A stretch of 64,000 nt of DNA from a virus. Shown here in pieces: positions 26,751-36,228 of the stretch (its first letter is position 1; every line of letters starts with the position of its first letter). The translations under genes and the position numbers were made by a program. The stretch spans positions 62,001 to 126,000 of IMG/VR virus record IMGVR_UViG_3300003690_000002; one strand, 5' to 3'. The notes beneath the pieces are model-generated. The model was not told where the DNA came from. It did no database searches and saw only the letters and a program-made list of their open reading frames with translations.

Positions 26751-27718
26751 TTCATTTCTAATTCTTTAAAGGTTTGAATATTGTAATATTTTTTGTCTAA
26801 AAAATTATAATCTTCTATTGGGTCAATATTGGCTAATATCTTCCGTACCGATTCGCGGGGGGAGGTCTTGGAGACAAAATCAAGTTCAATTTTTGCTTTT
26901 ACATTAGATGCTTTATAGTTTCTAATGTCTTGGCGATTTAATGTCTCTATTTGAATATCATATCCATGACTATTCAATTCTTCTTTTATTTCATCAGCTA
27001 AGCGACCAATTGTATAATTATCATAACATAAATTATATATACCACTATTTTCAAGATTTGCTTCAATTGCTCTTATATAACCCGTTGCAACATCATCAAT
27101 ATCGATTAGCGGTCTCCATAAATTTGGATTATGAACAACTATTTTCCCTTCAGTTAAAGCAGTTTTTGTCATAGCGTTAACAACCAAATCATATCTCATT
27201 CGCGGAGACCAGCCGCCTACAGTTCCCTTTCTTAAAATAATTGGTCTAAAATTCTTACTTGTCAAATTTAAAATAGCCTGTTCTCCAATTAATTTAGAAA
27301 TACCATATGGGTATTGCGGAGCAACTGGGGATTCTTCATCCATTAGTTCGTTTGCTGTATATCCGTAAATACTACACGAACTAGCATAAATAAAGCGAGA
27401 TATTCCCGCTCGTTTGGCTGCATATGCCAAATATGCTGGTACTGCACTATTTTCTACAAAATTCATTGATGGATTAAAATCTGCCATTGGGTCATTGGAA
27501 AGCCCTGCCATAAAAACAACTACATCATATTTTTCTGCATTCAACTCCTGGTGGGAGACATTCATAATATTTTTTTCTTTAATTTTTGCCGCTTTTGGTA
27601 AAAAATTACCAAACCACATAAGGTCAACTACAGTAACATCATATTTTCTTTTTACTAATTTATGAACTAGGTGGGTGCCGACATATCCGGCGCCACCGGC
27701 TACGAGAATCTTTTTCAT
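26747..27718 (-). CDS. NAD-dependent epimerase/dehydratase (extended SDR)
   Basis: 323 residues. G-G-A-G-Y-V-G-T N-terminal motif, Y-A-S-S-C-S-I-Y-G active-site Ser strand and catalytic Y-P-Y-G-I-S-K; R-K-G-T-V-G-G-W-S-P follows. Full-length extended SDR. It overlaps the RmlD-like gene by 4 bp. The substrate is unknown; a nucleotide-hexose 4-epimerase or 4,6-dehydratase is possible. Confidence 0.85.
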   Translation of the reverse strand: MKKILVAGGAGYVGTHLVHKLVKRKYDVTVVDLMWFGNFLPKAAKIKEKNIMNVSHQELNAEKYDVVVFMAGLSNDPMADFNPSMNFVENSAVPAYLAYAAKRAGISRFIYASSCSIYGYTANELMDEESPVAPQYPYGISKLIGEQAILNLTSKNFRPIILRKGTVGGWSPRMRYDLVVNAMTKTALTEGKIVVHNPNLWRPLIDIDDVATGYIRAIEANLENSGIYNLCYDNYTIGRLADEIKEELNSHGYDIQIETLNRQDIRNYKASNVKAKIELDFVSKTSPRESVRKILANIDPIEDYNFLDKKYYNIQTFKELEMK

Positions 27719-27738
27719 TTTATTGTTTTATCTTCCTT

Positions 27739-28302
27739 TTAATAGAACTTTGGGTCTCTATCATATTCTAAAAAATTTTGTGCTTCTTGATCCTTCAAGG
27801 ACAAAACAGCATCTTTTTTATCTATACCCCATTTGATATTTAAAAATTTATCAAATGGATTAATACCAGATTCTCCATTTTGATTATAAACACTAGAGCA
27901 TTTATATAAAACAACAGTATCTTCTTCGAGTGCTAGGATTCCATGAGCAAATCCGGGTGGTACCCATAATTGTTTGTGATTTTTATCTGTTAATGTCACT
28001 GACATGTATTCTCCATAAGTTACAGAATCTTTTCTTATGTCGACAATAATATCTTTCACAGATCCCCTTGTTGCCCTTACAAGTTTTCCCATTGGTTCGT
28101 CCCACTGGTAATGTAACCCTCTTATGACATTCTTTTTTGAGATTGATTGATTATCTTGTTGCATATTCTCTGTAAACCCTAGATCGAAAAGATTGGCTAC
28201 ATTATAAGATTCATAAAAATATCCACGATCATCATCAAAAATGCGCGGAATAATAATCAAAACTCCTCTGAATTTAGTTTTTTTAATTTCAAATTTATTC
28301 AT
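27739..28302 (-). CDS. rfbC: dTDP-4-dehydrorhamnose 3,5-epimerase
   Basis: 187 residues from the ATG at 28302, which has AAAAAGGG about 8 bp upstream. RmlC landmarks in order: R-G-Y-F-Y-E-S-Y-N, R-G-L-H-Y-Q-W-D-E-P with the catalytic His, G-S-V-K-D-I-I-V-D-I-R, and W-V-P-P-G-F-A-H-G-I. It epimerises C3 and C5 of dTDP-4-keto-6-deoxyglucose. Full length. Confidence 0.92.
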   Translation of the reverse strand: MNKFEIKKTKFRGVLIIIPRIFDDDRGYFYESYNVANLFDLGFTENMQQDNQSISKKNVIRGLHYQWDEPMGKLVRATRGSVKDIIVDIRKDSVTYGEYMSVTLTDKNHKQLWVPPGFAHGILALEEDTVVLYKCSSVYNQNGESGINPFDKFLNIKWGIDKKDAVLSLKDQEAQNFLEYDRDPKFY

Positions 28303-28316
28303 CTGCAGCCCTTTTT

Positions 28317-29348
28317 TCAAAAAATCAAGCTAGGTATTTTTTCTTTCCATAGCTTTGTGAATAATGCATTGTCGCTTCTGTATTGGTTGTCTATCTTTTT
28401 TTCAGTTTTATTTGAAAAATGGTTAAATGATTCATCATGGAAAAAATGAATATCTTTTCCAAAATACATTACTTTTCTATTCTGTTCCAATGCTCGCAAG
28501 CATAAATCCACATCTTGCAAAATTTTTGACAAAGATGGATTAAGCCCCCCAATGGATATAAACCACTCCAAATCAATTATTTGTAAAGCACCAGTAACAA
28601 AATCAGTTCCAATGTCGCAATTTATTCGTGGATCATTTTTATTCGTAAACCTTCGATAGTGTATTGGCACAAAAGAACCATTTGGTGATGAAATCCATCT
28701 TGAGCCGCCAAACTGAACTGTTCCTTTGGATTTCCCGTCTCTCATTGATGGGAAATGCGTTAAAATATTTATACTATCTTTATCATTATGCAGACTTTCA
28801 TGTGGATATAATAATTTTGACCCTGAGATGACTGCTCCGGCTTCTATGTGTTTTTTTAAGAAAGTATCGAAGTATTCAAGTTTATCTATCCACAAATCAC
28901 TATTCCAAAGTATAATTTTTTTCACGCCTGATTTATAAGCTAATAGTGCAGGAATATTATTCAACATCGAAAAATTAAATCCTTTATCATTATCAATACG
29001 TAAATAGTTTACATCGTATTTGTTGCAAACTTTTTCAATATCTTCGTCCGATCTATCATCAACGACTATTAAATTGATGGTATCAAAAAAATTATTTATT
29101 TTAAAATTTAAAAGTGTATAGTTTAGTAAATTTATATTATCTTTAATCGGCAATATTACAAGCGGTTTTGTGTTGTCAAATTGCTTTTTTTGTTTCCATA
29201 TGCATATATATAAAATATTTTTTTTAGAATATTTAGAATCAGCAACATGAACTAATTCATCTTGGTGGGTTTCAAATTCTTTTTCTATAATAAAATTTTC
29301 GTCTTCAAATAAATTACAACTAAAAAATTTAACATTTTTATTTTTCAT
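28317..29348 (-). CDS. GT2-like glycosyltransferase (rhamnosyltransferase-like)
   Basis: 343 residues. After an unusual ~60-residue N-terminal extension comes the GT-A fold: L-V-I-L-P-I-K-D-N, L-I-V-V-D-D-R-S-D-E-D, I-I-L-W-N-S-D-L-W-I-D metal motif, and D-V-D-L-C-L-R-A near residue 295, the ED-like catalytic motif (D-x-D-L-C-x-R) of rhamnosyl- and galactofuranosyl-transferases. Overlaps neighbours by 4 bp on each side. Confidence 0.82.
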   Translation of the reverse strand: MKNKNVKFFSCNLFEDENFIIEKEFETHQDELVHVADSKYSKKNILYICIWKQKKQFDNTKPLVILPIKDNINLLNYTLLNFKINNFFDTINLIVVDDRSDEDIEKVCNKYDVNYLRIDNDKGFNFSMLNNIPALLAYKSGVKKIILWNSDLWIDKLEYFDTFLKKHIEAGAVISGSKLLYPHESLHNDKDSINILTHFPSMRDGKSKGTVQFGGSRWISSPNGSFVPIHYRRFTNKNDPRINCDIGTDFVTGALQIIDLEWFISIGGLNPSLSKILQDVDLCLRALEQNRKVMYFGKDIHFFHDESFNHFSNKTEKKIDNQYRSDNALFTKLWKEKIPSLIF

Positions 29349-30574
29349 ATAATGACAATATCATCATTTTCATCGGATATAAATAATTGTGCAAATTTCT
29401 CATATTGTTTTTTTTCAGTAAAGTTTTCAAGAAGCCATTGTTGTAGTTCTTTTGCTTGTTTTACAAATCTTCCATAATCTTTTCGAACTTCGCGAAGTTT
29501 CATCTTATAACTACCTTGTTTCGCATAACACCATTGTGAATCTTGTTGCAAAACTCCTTCCCAAACAGCCTCTTTTGGTATGGGTGCCAAATCATAATCA
29601 ATTTTTGCAAAAAACGCTTTAGTTTTCATTCTACCATTTTTTTCAACTGCTTTATAAAGAAAGTCACAATAGCCACTCCAGTCAACAGCTAAAATCGGTA
29701 ATGCATTATATGCAGCTTCGAATAGTGGTAAACCAAAACCCTCACCATGAGTTATCGAAATCAAAGCTTTAATTTTTGGATGCAAATAAAGAGCCGTCAT
29801 TTCCTCATCTGTCATATCTCCATGTAATAAATAAACTTTACATTTTCTTTGCGGATATTCTTTTAATAAAGATTCAACTGTTTGTTCGGTATGATATTTA
29901 TCGATATTTGAGTTATTTTTAATATTAAGTTTAAGTACTAATCCTATTTGTTTATCGATAAATTCTTCAACAAACCATTTAACTGTATTTACAATATTTT
30001 TTCTTGGACCCCATTGTGCAACTGTTAAAAAATTAAAATTTGTTTTAAAATCTAAAGATATATCTGCTGATTTATGATTTCTAACTGGATAGTGTACAAC
30101 ATGAATCGGGGTCTTGCATTTTAAATGTACTTCTTGCTCTGTTTGTGGATGTTTAGCAGAATAAACTGTATTCTCATAAACAGATTTTGAATGATTTGAA
30201 ATTGTTATAATTTGATCCATAAGAGAGGCTTTTTCTATCCACACTGGGGCTACTTTTGTTGTCTCAATCCCTGCTGTCACACCAATATTTATGGAAGCTA
30301 ATTTTTCCCATTCATTTGGGATCGTAACTTGAAACGATATATCATATTGACCATTCTTCTGTTGGTGTTCGATAGTTTTGGCTAGTATACTATCCATCCA
30401 CCTTCTTTCTTCATTATCTTCATATAACCAGCCGGTTTGTCCCCATCCTGTGGTTATTAAATGTATGTCAAAGTGTTCTTCATACGCCCTTAAAGCTCTT
30501 AAAACAAACCTTGTATGTTCACCATACCCACTTCTACTTAAAGCGGGACCTCTTACTAAAGCTTTTTTTCTCAT
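29345..30574 (-). CDS. GT4-family glycosyltransferase
   Basis: 409 residues. The C-terminal Rossmann half has the GT4 E-x7-E motif: S-I-T-H-G-E-G-F-G-L-P-L-F-E-A-A-Y-N-A-L-P-I, with V-A-Q-W-G-P-R-K-N near residue 210. Retaining GT-B enzyme. Overlaps the paralogous neighbour by 4 bp. Confidence 0.87.
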   Translation of the reverse strand: MRKKALVRGPALSRSGYGEHTRFVLRALRAYEEHFDIHLITTGWGQTGWLYEDNEERRWMDSILAKTIEHQQKNGQYDISFQVTIPNEWEKLASINIGVTAGIETTKVAPVWIEKASLMDQIITISNHSKSVYENTVYSAKHPQTEQEVHLKCKTPIHVVHYPVRNHKSADISLDFKTNFNFLTVAQWGPRKNIVNTVKWFVEEFIDKQIGLVLKLNIKNNSNIDKYHTEQTVESLLKEYPQRKCKVYLLHGDMTDEEMTALYLHPKIKALISITHGEGFGLPLFEAAYNALPILAVDWSGYCDFLYKAVEKNGRMKTKAFFAKIDYDLAPIPKEAVWEGVLQQDSQWCYAKQGSYKMKLREVRKDYGRFVKQAKELQQWLLENFTEKKQYEKFAQLFISDENDDIVII

Positions 30575-31836
30575 ATTATCTCTTTAAAAGTCCATAATTT
30601 ATAATTTTCTCTTGTTGACCATGATCCATATTCATTATATACAAAAGTAAAAACTTCATCCCATTTTTTAATAAAATTTTCAAAATTATAATTTTTTGTA
30701 ACATGTTTACGACCCAGTGTGCCAATTTTATTTCTCTCTTCTTTTGACATGTTATAAATTTTAAGTAAAGCATCAACCACATCTTTACCATTTAATCTAT
30801 CTTCGTAAATCCATGGAATATCCTGGGAGCCAATTATTGCTTTTGAAGCTGGCTCAATGCCGACACCAAACCAATTTTCACCATCAGTTACTTGTTCTTG
30901 CAATCCTCCAGTCATATTAACAATAACTGGTGTTCCGCATGATAATGATTCTAAAGTTGATAGCCCAAAACCCTCTGCATCAGATACATTTATAGTACAA
31001 TCTGCCATATTATAAAGCATTGATAAGTGCTCAATTGATAATTTCTGTTTTGAAAATAAAACTTGACCTTGTTTTAATTGTAAGTACTCTAATATTTCTT
31101 CTAGATCTTGCCCATTTGGATCTTTAGGGTCAGTGTGCATTATTAAACAAGCATTGTCGTGTCCAACAATATCTAAAAACTCTTTAAACCAAAAAATTAA
31201 ACTGCCGCTTTGTTTTCTTCGTGCGTTTCTATTATTCCAAAAGAAAACTAATTTATCTGGATTTGAATCATCTGAAAAATGTTCTTTTTTAAATCCTAAA
31301 ATATCTTCTTCTGGTATTGTTCGAAAAATATTTGTATCAACCGCGTGTGGAAGATACATGCTTTTAACTTTTGGTGCGACATTCTTAACAATCTTGTCCG
31401 TAAGTTTAGATATACTAACGATTAAATCATTTGACTCATAAAACTTCTTATTAAAAACTGGATATGGGTAATTATCCCACACGTGGTAATACACCATTGG
31501 GATTAAAGGTCTAATCTCGTTTTCTATCATCCACAACCACCCCCAAAATCGTGGATCTGTCATAAGCCAAAGAATATCTGGTCTTTCATTACGTATTACA
31601 GAACGAACAACATCTTGTGTGCCATATCCATCGACTGGATGGATTATCCAATCATCTTTAAATTCTTCGACTCGAACAGGTTGGTGGTTTTCATGTTTAA
31701 TTGCTCCACCAAGGCTTATAAATTTATATTTTCCTGTGCGAAGCATTCCCTCGATCATATATTTAGATTGTGTTCCAATCCCGGAGGGGGAAAGTGGGTG
31801 GTCCCCCAATGTTAAAATTTTAATTTTTTTGGTCAT
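30571..31836 (-). CDS. GT4-family glycosyltransferase
   Basis: 421 residues. G-D-H-P-L-S-P-S-G-I-G-T at the N-terminus binds the acceptor side; C-terminal D-A-E-G-F-G-L-S-T-L-E-S-L-S-C-G-T-P-V-I is the GT4 donor motif. It is the first gene of the glycan cluster in transcription order and starts 14 bp after the RecB-like gene stop. Confidence 0.88.
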   Translation of the reverse strand: MTKKIKILTLGDHPLSPSGIGTQSKYMIEGMLRTGKYKFISLGGAIKHENHQPVRVEEFKDDWIIHPVDGYGTQDVVRSVIRNERPDILWLMTDPRFWGWLWMIENEIRPLIPMVYYHVWDNYPYPVFNKKFYESNDLIVSISKLTDKIVKNVAPKVKSMYLPHAVDTNIFRTIPEEDILGFKKEHFSDDSNPDKLVFFWNNRNARRKQSGSLIFWFKEFLDIVGHDNACLIMHTDPKDPNGQDLEEILEYLQLKQGQVLFSKQKLSIEHLSMLYNMADCTINVSDAEGFGLSTLESLSCGTPVIVNMTGGLQEQVTDGENWFGVGIEPASKAIIGSQDIPWIYEDRLNGKDVVDALLKIYNMSKEERNKIGTLGRKHVTKNYNFENFIKKWDEVFTFVYNEYGSWSTRENYKLWTFKEII

Positions 31837-31849
31837 CTATTCCTCTTAA

Positions 31850-32626
31850 TCAAGGGCAGTGTTTTGTTTTATAAAATTCACATGTGCCATATGGCTTATG
31901 GCATGATAGTTTATTTTTAAGGTATCTTTTTTTATTAATATTATACACGGCTTTAGAAAGAAATTTTAAGGCATTATCTGTTTTTTTCTTTCCACTTGTG
32001 ACTCTAAATATTTCAACATTATTTTTGGTGGCAGTTCTTTTTAACAAAGCAAAATGTGTTTCTATTAAATCTGGGTCGATATCATGCTTTAATGCGAAAA
32101 AATGCTTATATAAAGTAAGTTGATAGGTTGTCAACTTATCGCTTTTTCTACGAGCATCCCAACCCCAAGAACAAGTTTTCCAATCAATAATATGATACCC
32201 ACCATCCACAGTTTTGATGACTAGATCAATAAAGCCTTTAAAGTTATATTCTGTAACGTCCGCCATCGGCTCAAATAGTTTTTCTTCTATCGAAACTATC
32301 TCATATTCTCCAAAATAATCTTTTACTGCTGGTATTATAAATCCAATCAAGAAACACCCTTGTACCCGCATGTCGCTTACAAGTTTTTTATTTAGTTTAT
32401 AATCTTCTGGTAGCTGTTTTAATTCTTTTAAAAATTGTTGTTGAAAATAGGAGGGTGCATTTTGAATATTCTGCTCCACAAGCCCTTCACATGTAATATG
32501 AATGGCTTTGCCAAAAGCAGTATATTCATTGCCTTTAAACTTTTTTATATTATCTAAATAAACTAATTTATGTTTCCAAGGACAATCGTTCCATATTTTT
32601 AATTCCGAGAATGATATGTGGGGCAT
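31850..32626 (-). CDS. PD-(D/E)XK nuclease, RecB/Cas4-like
   Basis: 258 residues. F-S-E-L-K-I-W-N-D-C-P-W at the N-terminus, G-K-A-I-H near residue 40, F-I-D-L-V-I then I-I-D-W-K-T give the D...(D/E)-x-K metal site, followed by Q-L-T-L-Y (motif QxxxY). Cys15 and three C-terminal cysteines (C-x6-C-x7-C) could hold a Fe-S cluster as in Cas4/AddB, although the spacing is not standard. T4-like phages of marine hosts often carry this gene near replication genes; it probably trims DNA ends in recombination. Confidence 0.82.
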   Translation of the reverse strand: MPHISFSELKIWNDCPWKHKLVYLDNIKKFKGNEYTAFGKAIHITCEGLVEQNIQNAPSYFQQQFLKELKQLPEDYKLNKKLVSDMRVQGCFLIGFIIPAVKDYFGEYEIVSIEEKLFEPMADVTEYNFKGFIDLVIKTVDGGYHIIDWKTCSWGWDARRKSDKLTTYQLTLYKHFFALKHDIDPDLIETHFALLKRTATKNNVEIFRVTSGKKKTDNALKFLSKAVYNINKKRYLKNKLSCHKPYGTCEFYKTKHCP

Positions 32627-32637
32627 CTATTACCTTC

Positions 32638-32979
32638 TTATTTGGAAGTGTTCGAACTTTTTTTAGAGGAAGTCTTCATAACTGACTCTACTTTCGGAGG
32701 GGTGGGAGTTTTTTTGGATTGTTGACTGCTCGAAGAAATTACTTCAAATACCCACATGCATTCGTTGTTATTATAACGACCTCTGTTTGAGATCGTATTG
32801 TTTTCTAGACAAGCACCAAAAGTGATATTTTTGTTGTGTAGAAAAGATTTGATATCCGATGTGTAATATGTTCTATATTCGGATGGGTTGGTACCATTAT
32901 ATACTGGCAATTTTACACAAAGACATACCGTATTATCTTGTTTGTTGTGTGTTAGTGTACATTCACTGTCTTTTAACAT
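32638..32979 (-). CDS. Hypothetical protein with basic tail
   Basis: 113 residues. Cys-containing N-terminal half with beta character and a low-complexity Ser/Lys/Pro/Thr tail from about residue 85. No known motif. Lies 11 bp upstream of the nuclease gene. Confidence 0.6.
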   Translation of the reverse strand: MLKDSECTLTHNKQDNTVCLCVKLPVYNGTNPSEYRTYYTSDIKSFLHNKNITFGACLENNTISNRGRYNNNECMWVFEVISSSSQQSKKTPTPPKVESVMKTSSKKSSNTSK

Positions 32980-33003
32980 TTTTTATGCTCCTATTTGTTG
33001 TCC

Positions 33004-33678
33004 CTATTCGTAATTAGAGATCAAACTTATTTTATTAAAAAGTTGTGGGCTGACATTTTTCAAATATCTTCTGTCTCCTAAAAAATATTCTTCGAATCCT
33101 CTAGCAAAATATTCCCTAAGAGAAGTTACTGCATATGGTGAAATAAATAGTCCCATTACATACATTAATAATTCAGAGTATCCAATTTTTTTATAAAGAA
33201 AGTCATCTAGCTCTTTGGAGTAATTTGTTTTATTAAAATTATATTTTAAAGTATCATGACCATATTCCTTTAATATAAAATTTAATTTATTTCTTTTGCC
33301 AATAAATTCTTTCTCTAATATGCCATCGGAATAAATATCACTTGGCATCAATTCTTCAACGCTATGAGCTATTTCGTGCACAATGTCATCAATCATATCT
33401 TTATCGTCACTCTGTTCGTTTGTTAGGTAAATAGAACCATCCTCATATACAGCATTGACATGTTTTTCTTTAAAAACATCAAAATCTCCAATAAATATTG
33501 AATCAATTAAATAAACAAAGTGCCTTGGAATAATATTTTCAATTTTTAATAATACAAAATCTATATCAACATTTTTAGGTAACTTATCCTTAATATATAC
33601 ATTTATAGTACCATAAAAATGCCTTTCGTTCAACTCTTTTTTTGTTTTTTTTGATGATTTTTTTATATAATCTTTCAC
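33004..33678 (-). CDS. HExxH zinc metallopeptidase-like protein
   Basis: 224 residues. I-V-H-E-I-A-H-S-V-E near residue 95 is a zincin HExxH helix, followed by a second acidic/His region; no signal peptide. Basic Lys-rich N-terminus. Virion-associated zincins are known in phages, but the target is unknown. A third-ligand Glu cannot be placed with certainty. Confidence 0.7.
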   Translation of the reverse strand: MKDYIKKSSKKTKKELNERHFYGTINVYIKDKLPKNVDIDFVLLKIENIIPRHFVYLIDSIFIGDFDVFKEKHVNAVYEDGSIYLTNEQSDDKDMIDDIVHEIAHSVEELMPSDIYSDGILEKEFIGKRNKLNFILKEYGHDTLKYNFNKTNYSKELDDFLYKKIGYSELLMYVMGLFISPYAVTSLREYFARGFEEYFLGDRRYLKNVSPQLFNKISLISNYE

Positions 33679-33695
33679 TTATATTTTCCAAACAT

Positions 33696-33986
33696 TTAAT
33701 CAAGAATTTCCTCTTGGTGTTTTTCTTTATATAGCTTTTCTCCAACTTCGACATCGGTCAATGCCTGTTTATAGCCTCTAATAAAGTTCTCTTCAGCTAT
33801 TGGCAATAAGAAATCTGGGAACTCCTTCGCCATTACTTCAATTACCATCTCAATAGTCACTTCATCATTTTTTGGTTTAAGTTGTGAACCGACGTAATCT
33901 ACTATCCATGTTTTTAACTCGTTATCTTTCTCAACTGGTTTAAAAATATCGGGATTGTCATCATAATCAATTTCATCATTATTCAT
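33696..33986 (-). CDS. Hypothetical acidic protein
   Basis: 96 residues, acidic (many Asp/Glu), mostly helical, with a short hydrophobic core F-P-D-F-L-L-P-I. No recognised domain. Independent small gene between PhoH and the metallopeptidase. Confidence 0.65.
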   Translation of the reverse strand: MNNDEIDYDDNPDIFKPVEKDNELKTWIVDYVGSQLKPKNDEVTIEMVIEVMAKEFPDFLLPIAEENFIRGYKQALTDVEVGEKLYKEKHQEEILD

Positions 33987-34043
33987 ATTATTGCCCCTTC
34001 CTCATTAATACCAATTCTAATTCTACACAAATATATCAAATAT

Positions 34044-35360
34044 TTAAAGTATTTTTGCTGCTAATGACGCAACGTCGCTCCGCTCACCTTTTATTAAAGT
34101 CATATGTCCTGTAAGGTCATAATTTTTAAATTTTTCTATTGCATACGTTAATCCATTTGACGTTTCATCAACATAAACATTATCAATTTGTTCGATATCG
34201 CCAGTTAAAACAATTTTTGTATTTTCTCCAACTCTTGTGATAATTGTTTTAAGCTCATGGGCAGTTAAATTCTGCGCTTCGTCAATAACAATATATGCAT
34301 TTGCAATCGAACGACCTCTTATATATGTTAAAGCCTCAATCTCTATTAAACCTTGTGATATATACATCTCTAATGTTTCTCTATCATTTCCCATTAAAAA
34401 CTGAAGATTGTCTTGTATTGGCGCAAGCCATGGGGTCATTTTTTCTTCCAACGTTCCAGGTAAAAATCCAATATCTTTTCCCAAAGGTTGGATGGGTTTG
34501 GATACAACTAGGTGTTTATATCTACTTTCCACATTTTTTTCAACTACTTGCGCCAAACCTGCCGCTAATGCTAATAAAGTTTTCCCGCTTCCAGCTTTTC
34601 CAACAAGTGTAACAATTGGAATATTTTCATCTAATAATAAATCTAAAGCAAAATTTTGTTCTTTATTTCGCGGTTTAACACCCCACATTCCTTTTTTGTA
34701 TTCTCCATTAATTCTTTTAAGAGGGATTGAATAATTGTAAAACCTCGCAAGCGCTGTTTTCTTTTCGTTTGCATTTGACACAAGCATTAAAAATTCATTC
34801 GGTTTAGCTAAAATATTTTCTTTTTCTAGAAATATTTCTTCTCCGCTGTAAAATTGATCAATCATCTCTTCATCAACTAAATGTTTACTAAAGCCAGTAT
34901 ATAATCCAGTAGTGTCTGCAACAATCTGATTTAAAATATAATCTTCAGTTAACAAATCTAGCGCATCACACTTAACGCGCATATTAATATCCCGAGATAC
35001 AACAATCACTTTTTTTTTCGGATTATCTCTTTTTTCATTTAACGCTACATCGATAATTTCATTATCAGATATAGACATGTCTAATTCTTTTGATAAATGA
35101 TCGCAATTTTTTACGAAAGCCAAACCTTTACCTTTGTCCAAGCGCACACCTTTATGTAGACTACCTTTTTCTCTTAAAGAATCAAATTTGCGTATAATAT
35201 TACGAGCATTTGATCCAACACTATCTTGACGTTTTTTATGTTTGTCTATTTCTTCTAAAACTTTAAAAGGTATTATAATATCATTATTTAAATAAGAGGT
35301 TAACGCACTAGGATCTGTTAAATAAACGCTTGTGTCTAGAACATATATTTTTTTAGCCAT
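34044..35360 (-). CDS. phoH: PIN-PhoH fusion ATPase (PhoH2-type)
   Basis: 438 residues. An N-terminal PIN domain (Y-V-L-D-T-S-V-Y-L at residue 6, acidic S-D-N-E and V-V-S-R-D) is followed by the PhoH ATPase: Walker A V-G-K-A-G-S-G-K-T near residue 254, Walker B Y-I-V-I-D-E-A-Q-N, and V-L-T-G-D-I-E-Q-I. PhoH2 proteins are RNA helicase/RNases. PhoH genes are common markers of marine T4-like phages. Start divergent from the plus-strand protease, 75 bp away. Confidence 0.92.
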   Translation of the reverse strand: MAKKIYVLDTSVYLTDPSALTSYLNNDIIIPFKVLEEIDKHKKRQDSVGSNARNIIRKFDSLREKGSLHKGVRLDKGKGLAFVKNCDHLSKELDMSISDNEIIDVALNEKRDNPKKKVIVVSRDINMRVKCDALDLLTEDYILNQIVADTTGLYTGFSKHLVDEEMIDQFYSGEEIFLEKENILAKPNEFLMLVSNANEKKTALARFYNYSIPLKRINGEYKKGMWGVKPRNKEQNFALDLLLDENIPIVTLVGKAGSGKTLLALAAGLAQVVEKNVESRYKHLVVSKPIQPLGKDIGFLPGTLEEKMTPWLAPIQDNLQFLMGNDRETLEMYISQGLIEIEALTYIRGRSIANAYIVIDEAQNLTAHELKTIITRVGENTKIVLTGDIEQIDNVYVDETSNGLTYAIEKFKNYDLTGHMTLIKGERSDVASLAAKIL

Positions 35361-35435
35361 ATTATAATATAACTAGTTTATAACTTATATTTGTATATTG
35401 ATTTAAATTTTATTACTTCCCGCTCTAGTTATTTT

Positions 35436-36221
35436 ATGAGAAAGCTTAAATTAATATTTAATTTTATCTTAATTGCATTGTTTTTATTTATTTTTCTTTC
35501 TTGTGGGATAACTACTTCTACAAATAACCATGAAACAAGTATAAATGAAATTTTACCAAGAAAATCTTTTCTCTTTATTAATAAAAAAGTGTCAATACAG
35601 TTATGTCAAGATGATTTATGCCTACAAAAAACTAGAAAATTTTTAGGTTCTGGTGCGGTTGTTAGAAACAATACAAATGGATCATTTGTTCTTACTGCTG
35701 GGCATGTTTGTCATACCAAATATGCCGAAACTAAAAACCCAAATCTAAAAGTGGAAACAAGTTTTAAAATAACAGATATAGACGGAAATCAATATCCCGC
35801 CAAGGTGATAAAATATATTAATGATGAAAAGCTTGATATATGTATGCTATATGCTCCCGAGGCGGATTTGGAACCCGTATCTGTATCAAAACGCGCTCCG
35901 AAAGAGGGTGATAAAGTTTATAATCTAGCTACCCCATTGGGAATATTTACCAATAATACTATTCCAATTTTGGAGGGGCGCTTTATTGGATATAAAGATA
36001 CCAATGCTCTATATTCAGTTCCTGCTGCGCCTGGAAGTTCTGGTTCTCCAATTTTCAACTACAAAGGAGAATTAATTGGAGTTATTCATTCTGTGTATGT
36101 TTATTTTCCAAATATATCGATTGCTGTAACATATAAAGATGTAAAAAAGTTTATTAACCAAATTATGGATGATTACTACCTTATTGGTAATCCAGGCTGT
36201 CATAATCTCAATTTACCGTGA
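35436..36221 (+). CDS. Secreted trypsin-like serine protease lipoprotein
   Basis: 261 residues from Met M-R-K-L-K-L-I-F; an upstream in-frame Met adds 15 residues without a signal-like sequence. A hydrophobic signal segment ends at F-L-S-C-G, a lipobox-like site (Cys about residue 23). Catalytic triad in chymotrypsin order: L-T-A-G-H-V-C, L-D-I-C-M-L and P-G-S-S-G-S-P-I-F. It is the only convincing plus-strand gene in the window, and its downstream neighbour converges on it with 7 bp between, so it behaves like a separately expressed moron gene. It could act at the host membrane. Confidence 0.82.
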   Translation: MRKLKLIFNFILIALFLFIFLSCGITTSTNNHETSINEILPRKSFLFINKKVSIQLCQDDLCLQKTRKFLGSGAVVRNNTNGSFVLTAGHVCHTKYAETKNPNLKVETSFKITDIDGNQYPAKVIKYINDEKLDICMLYAPEADLEPVSVSKRAPKEGDKVYNLATPLGIFTNNTIPILEGRFIGYKDTNALYSVPAAPGSSGSPIFNYKGELIGVIHSVYVYFPNISIAVTYKDVKKFINQIMDDYYLIGNPGCHNLNLP

Positions 36222-36228
36222 AGTTAAA

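Noticed and set aside
31850-32626. A CRISPR Cas4 gene
   Set aside because: The cysteine spacing is not the Cas4 one and no cas genes or array are near; RecB-like phage nuclease is more likely.
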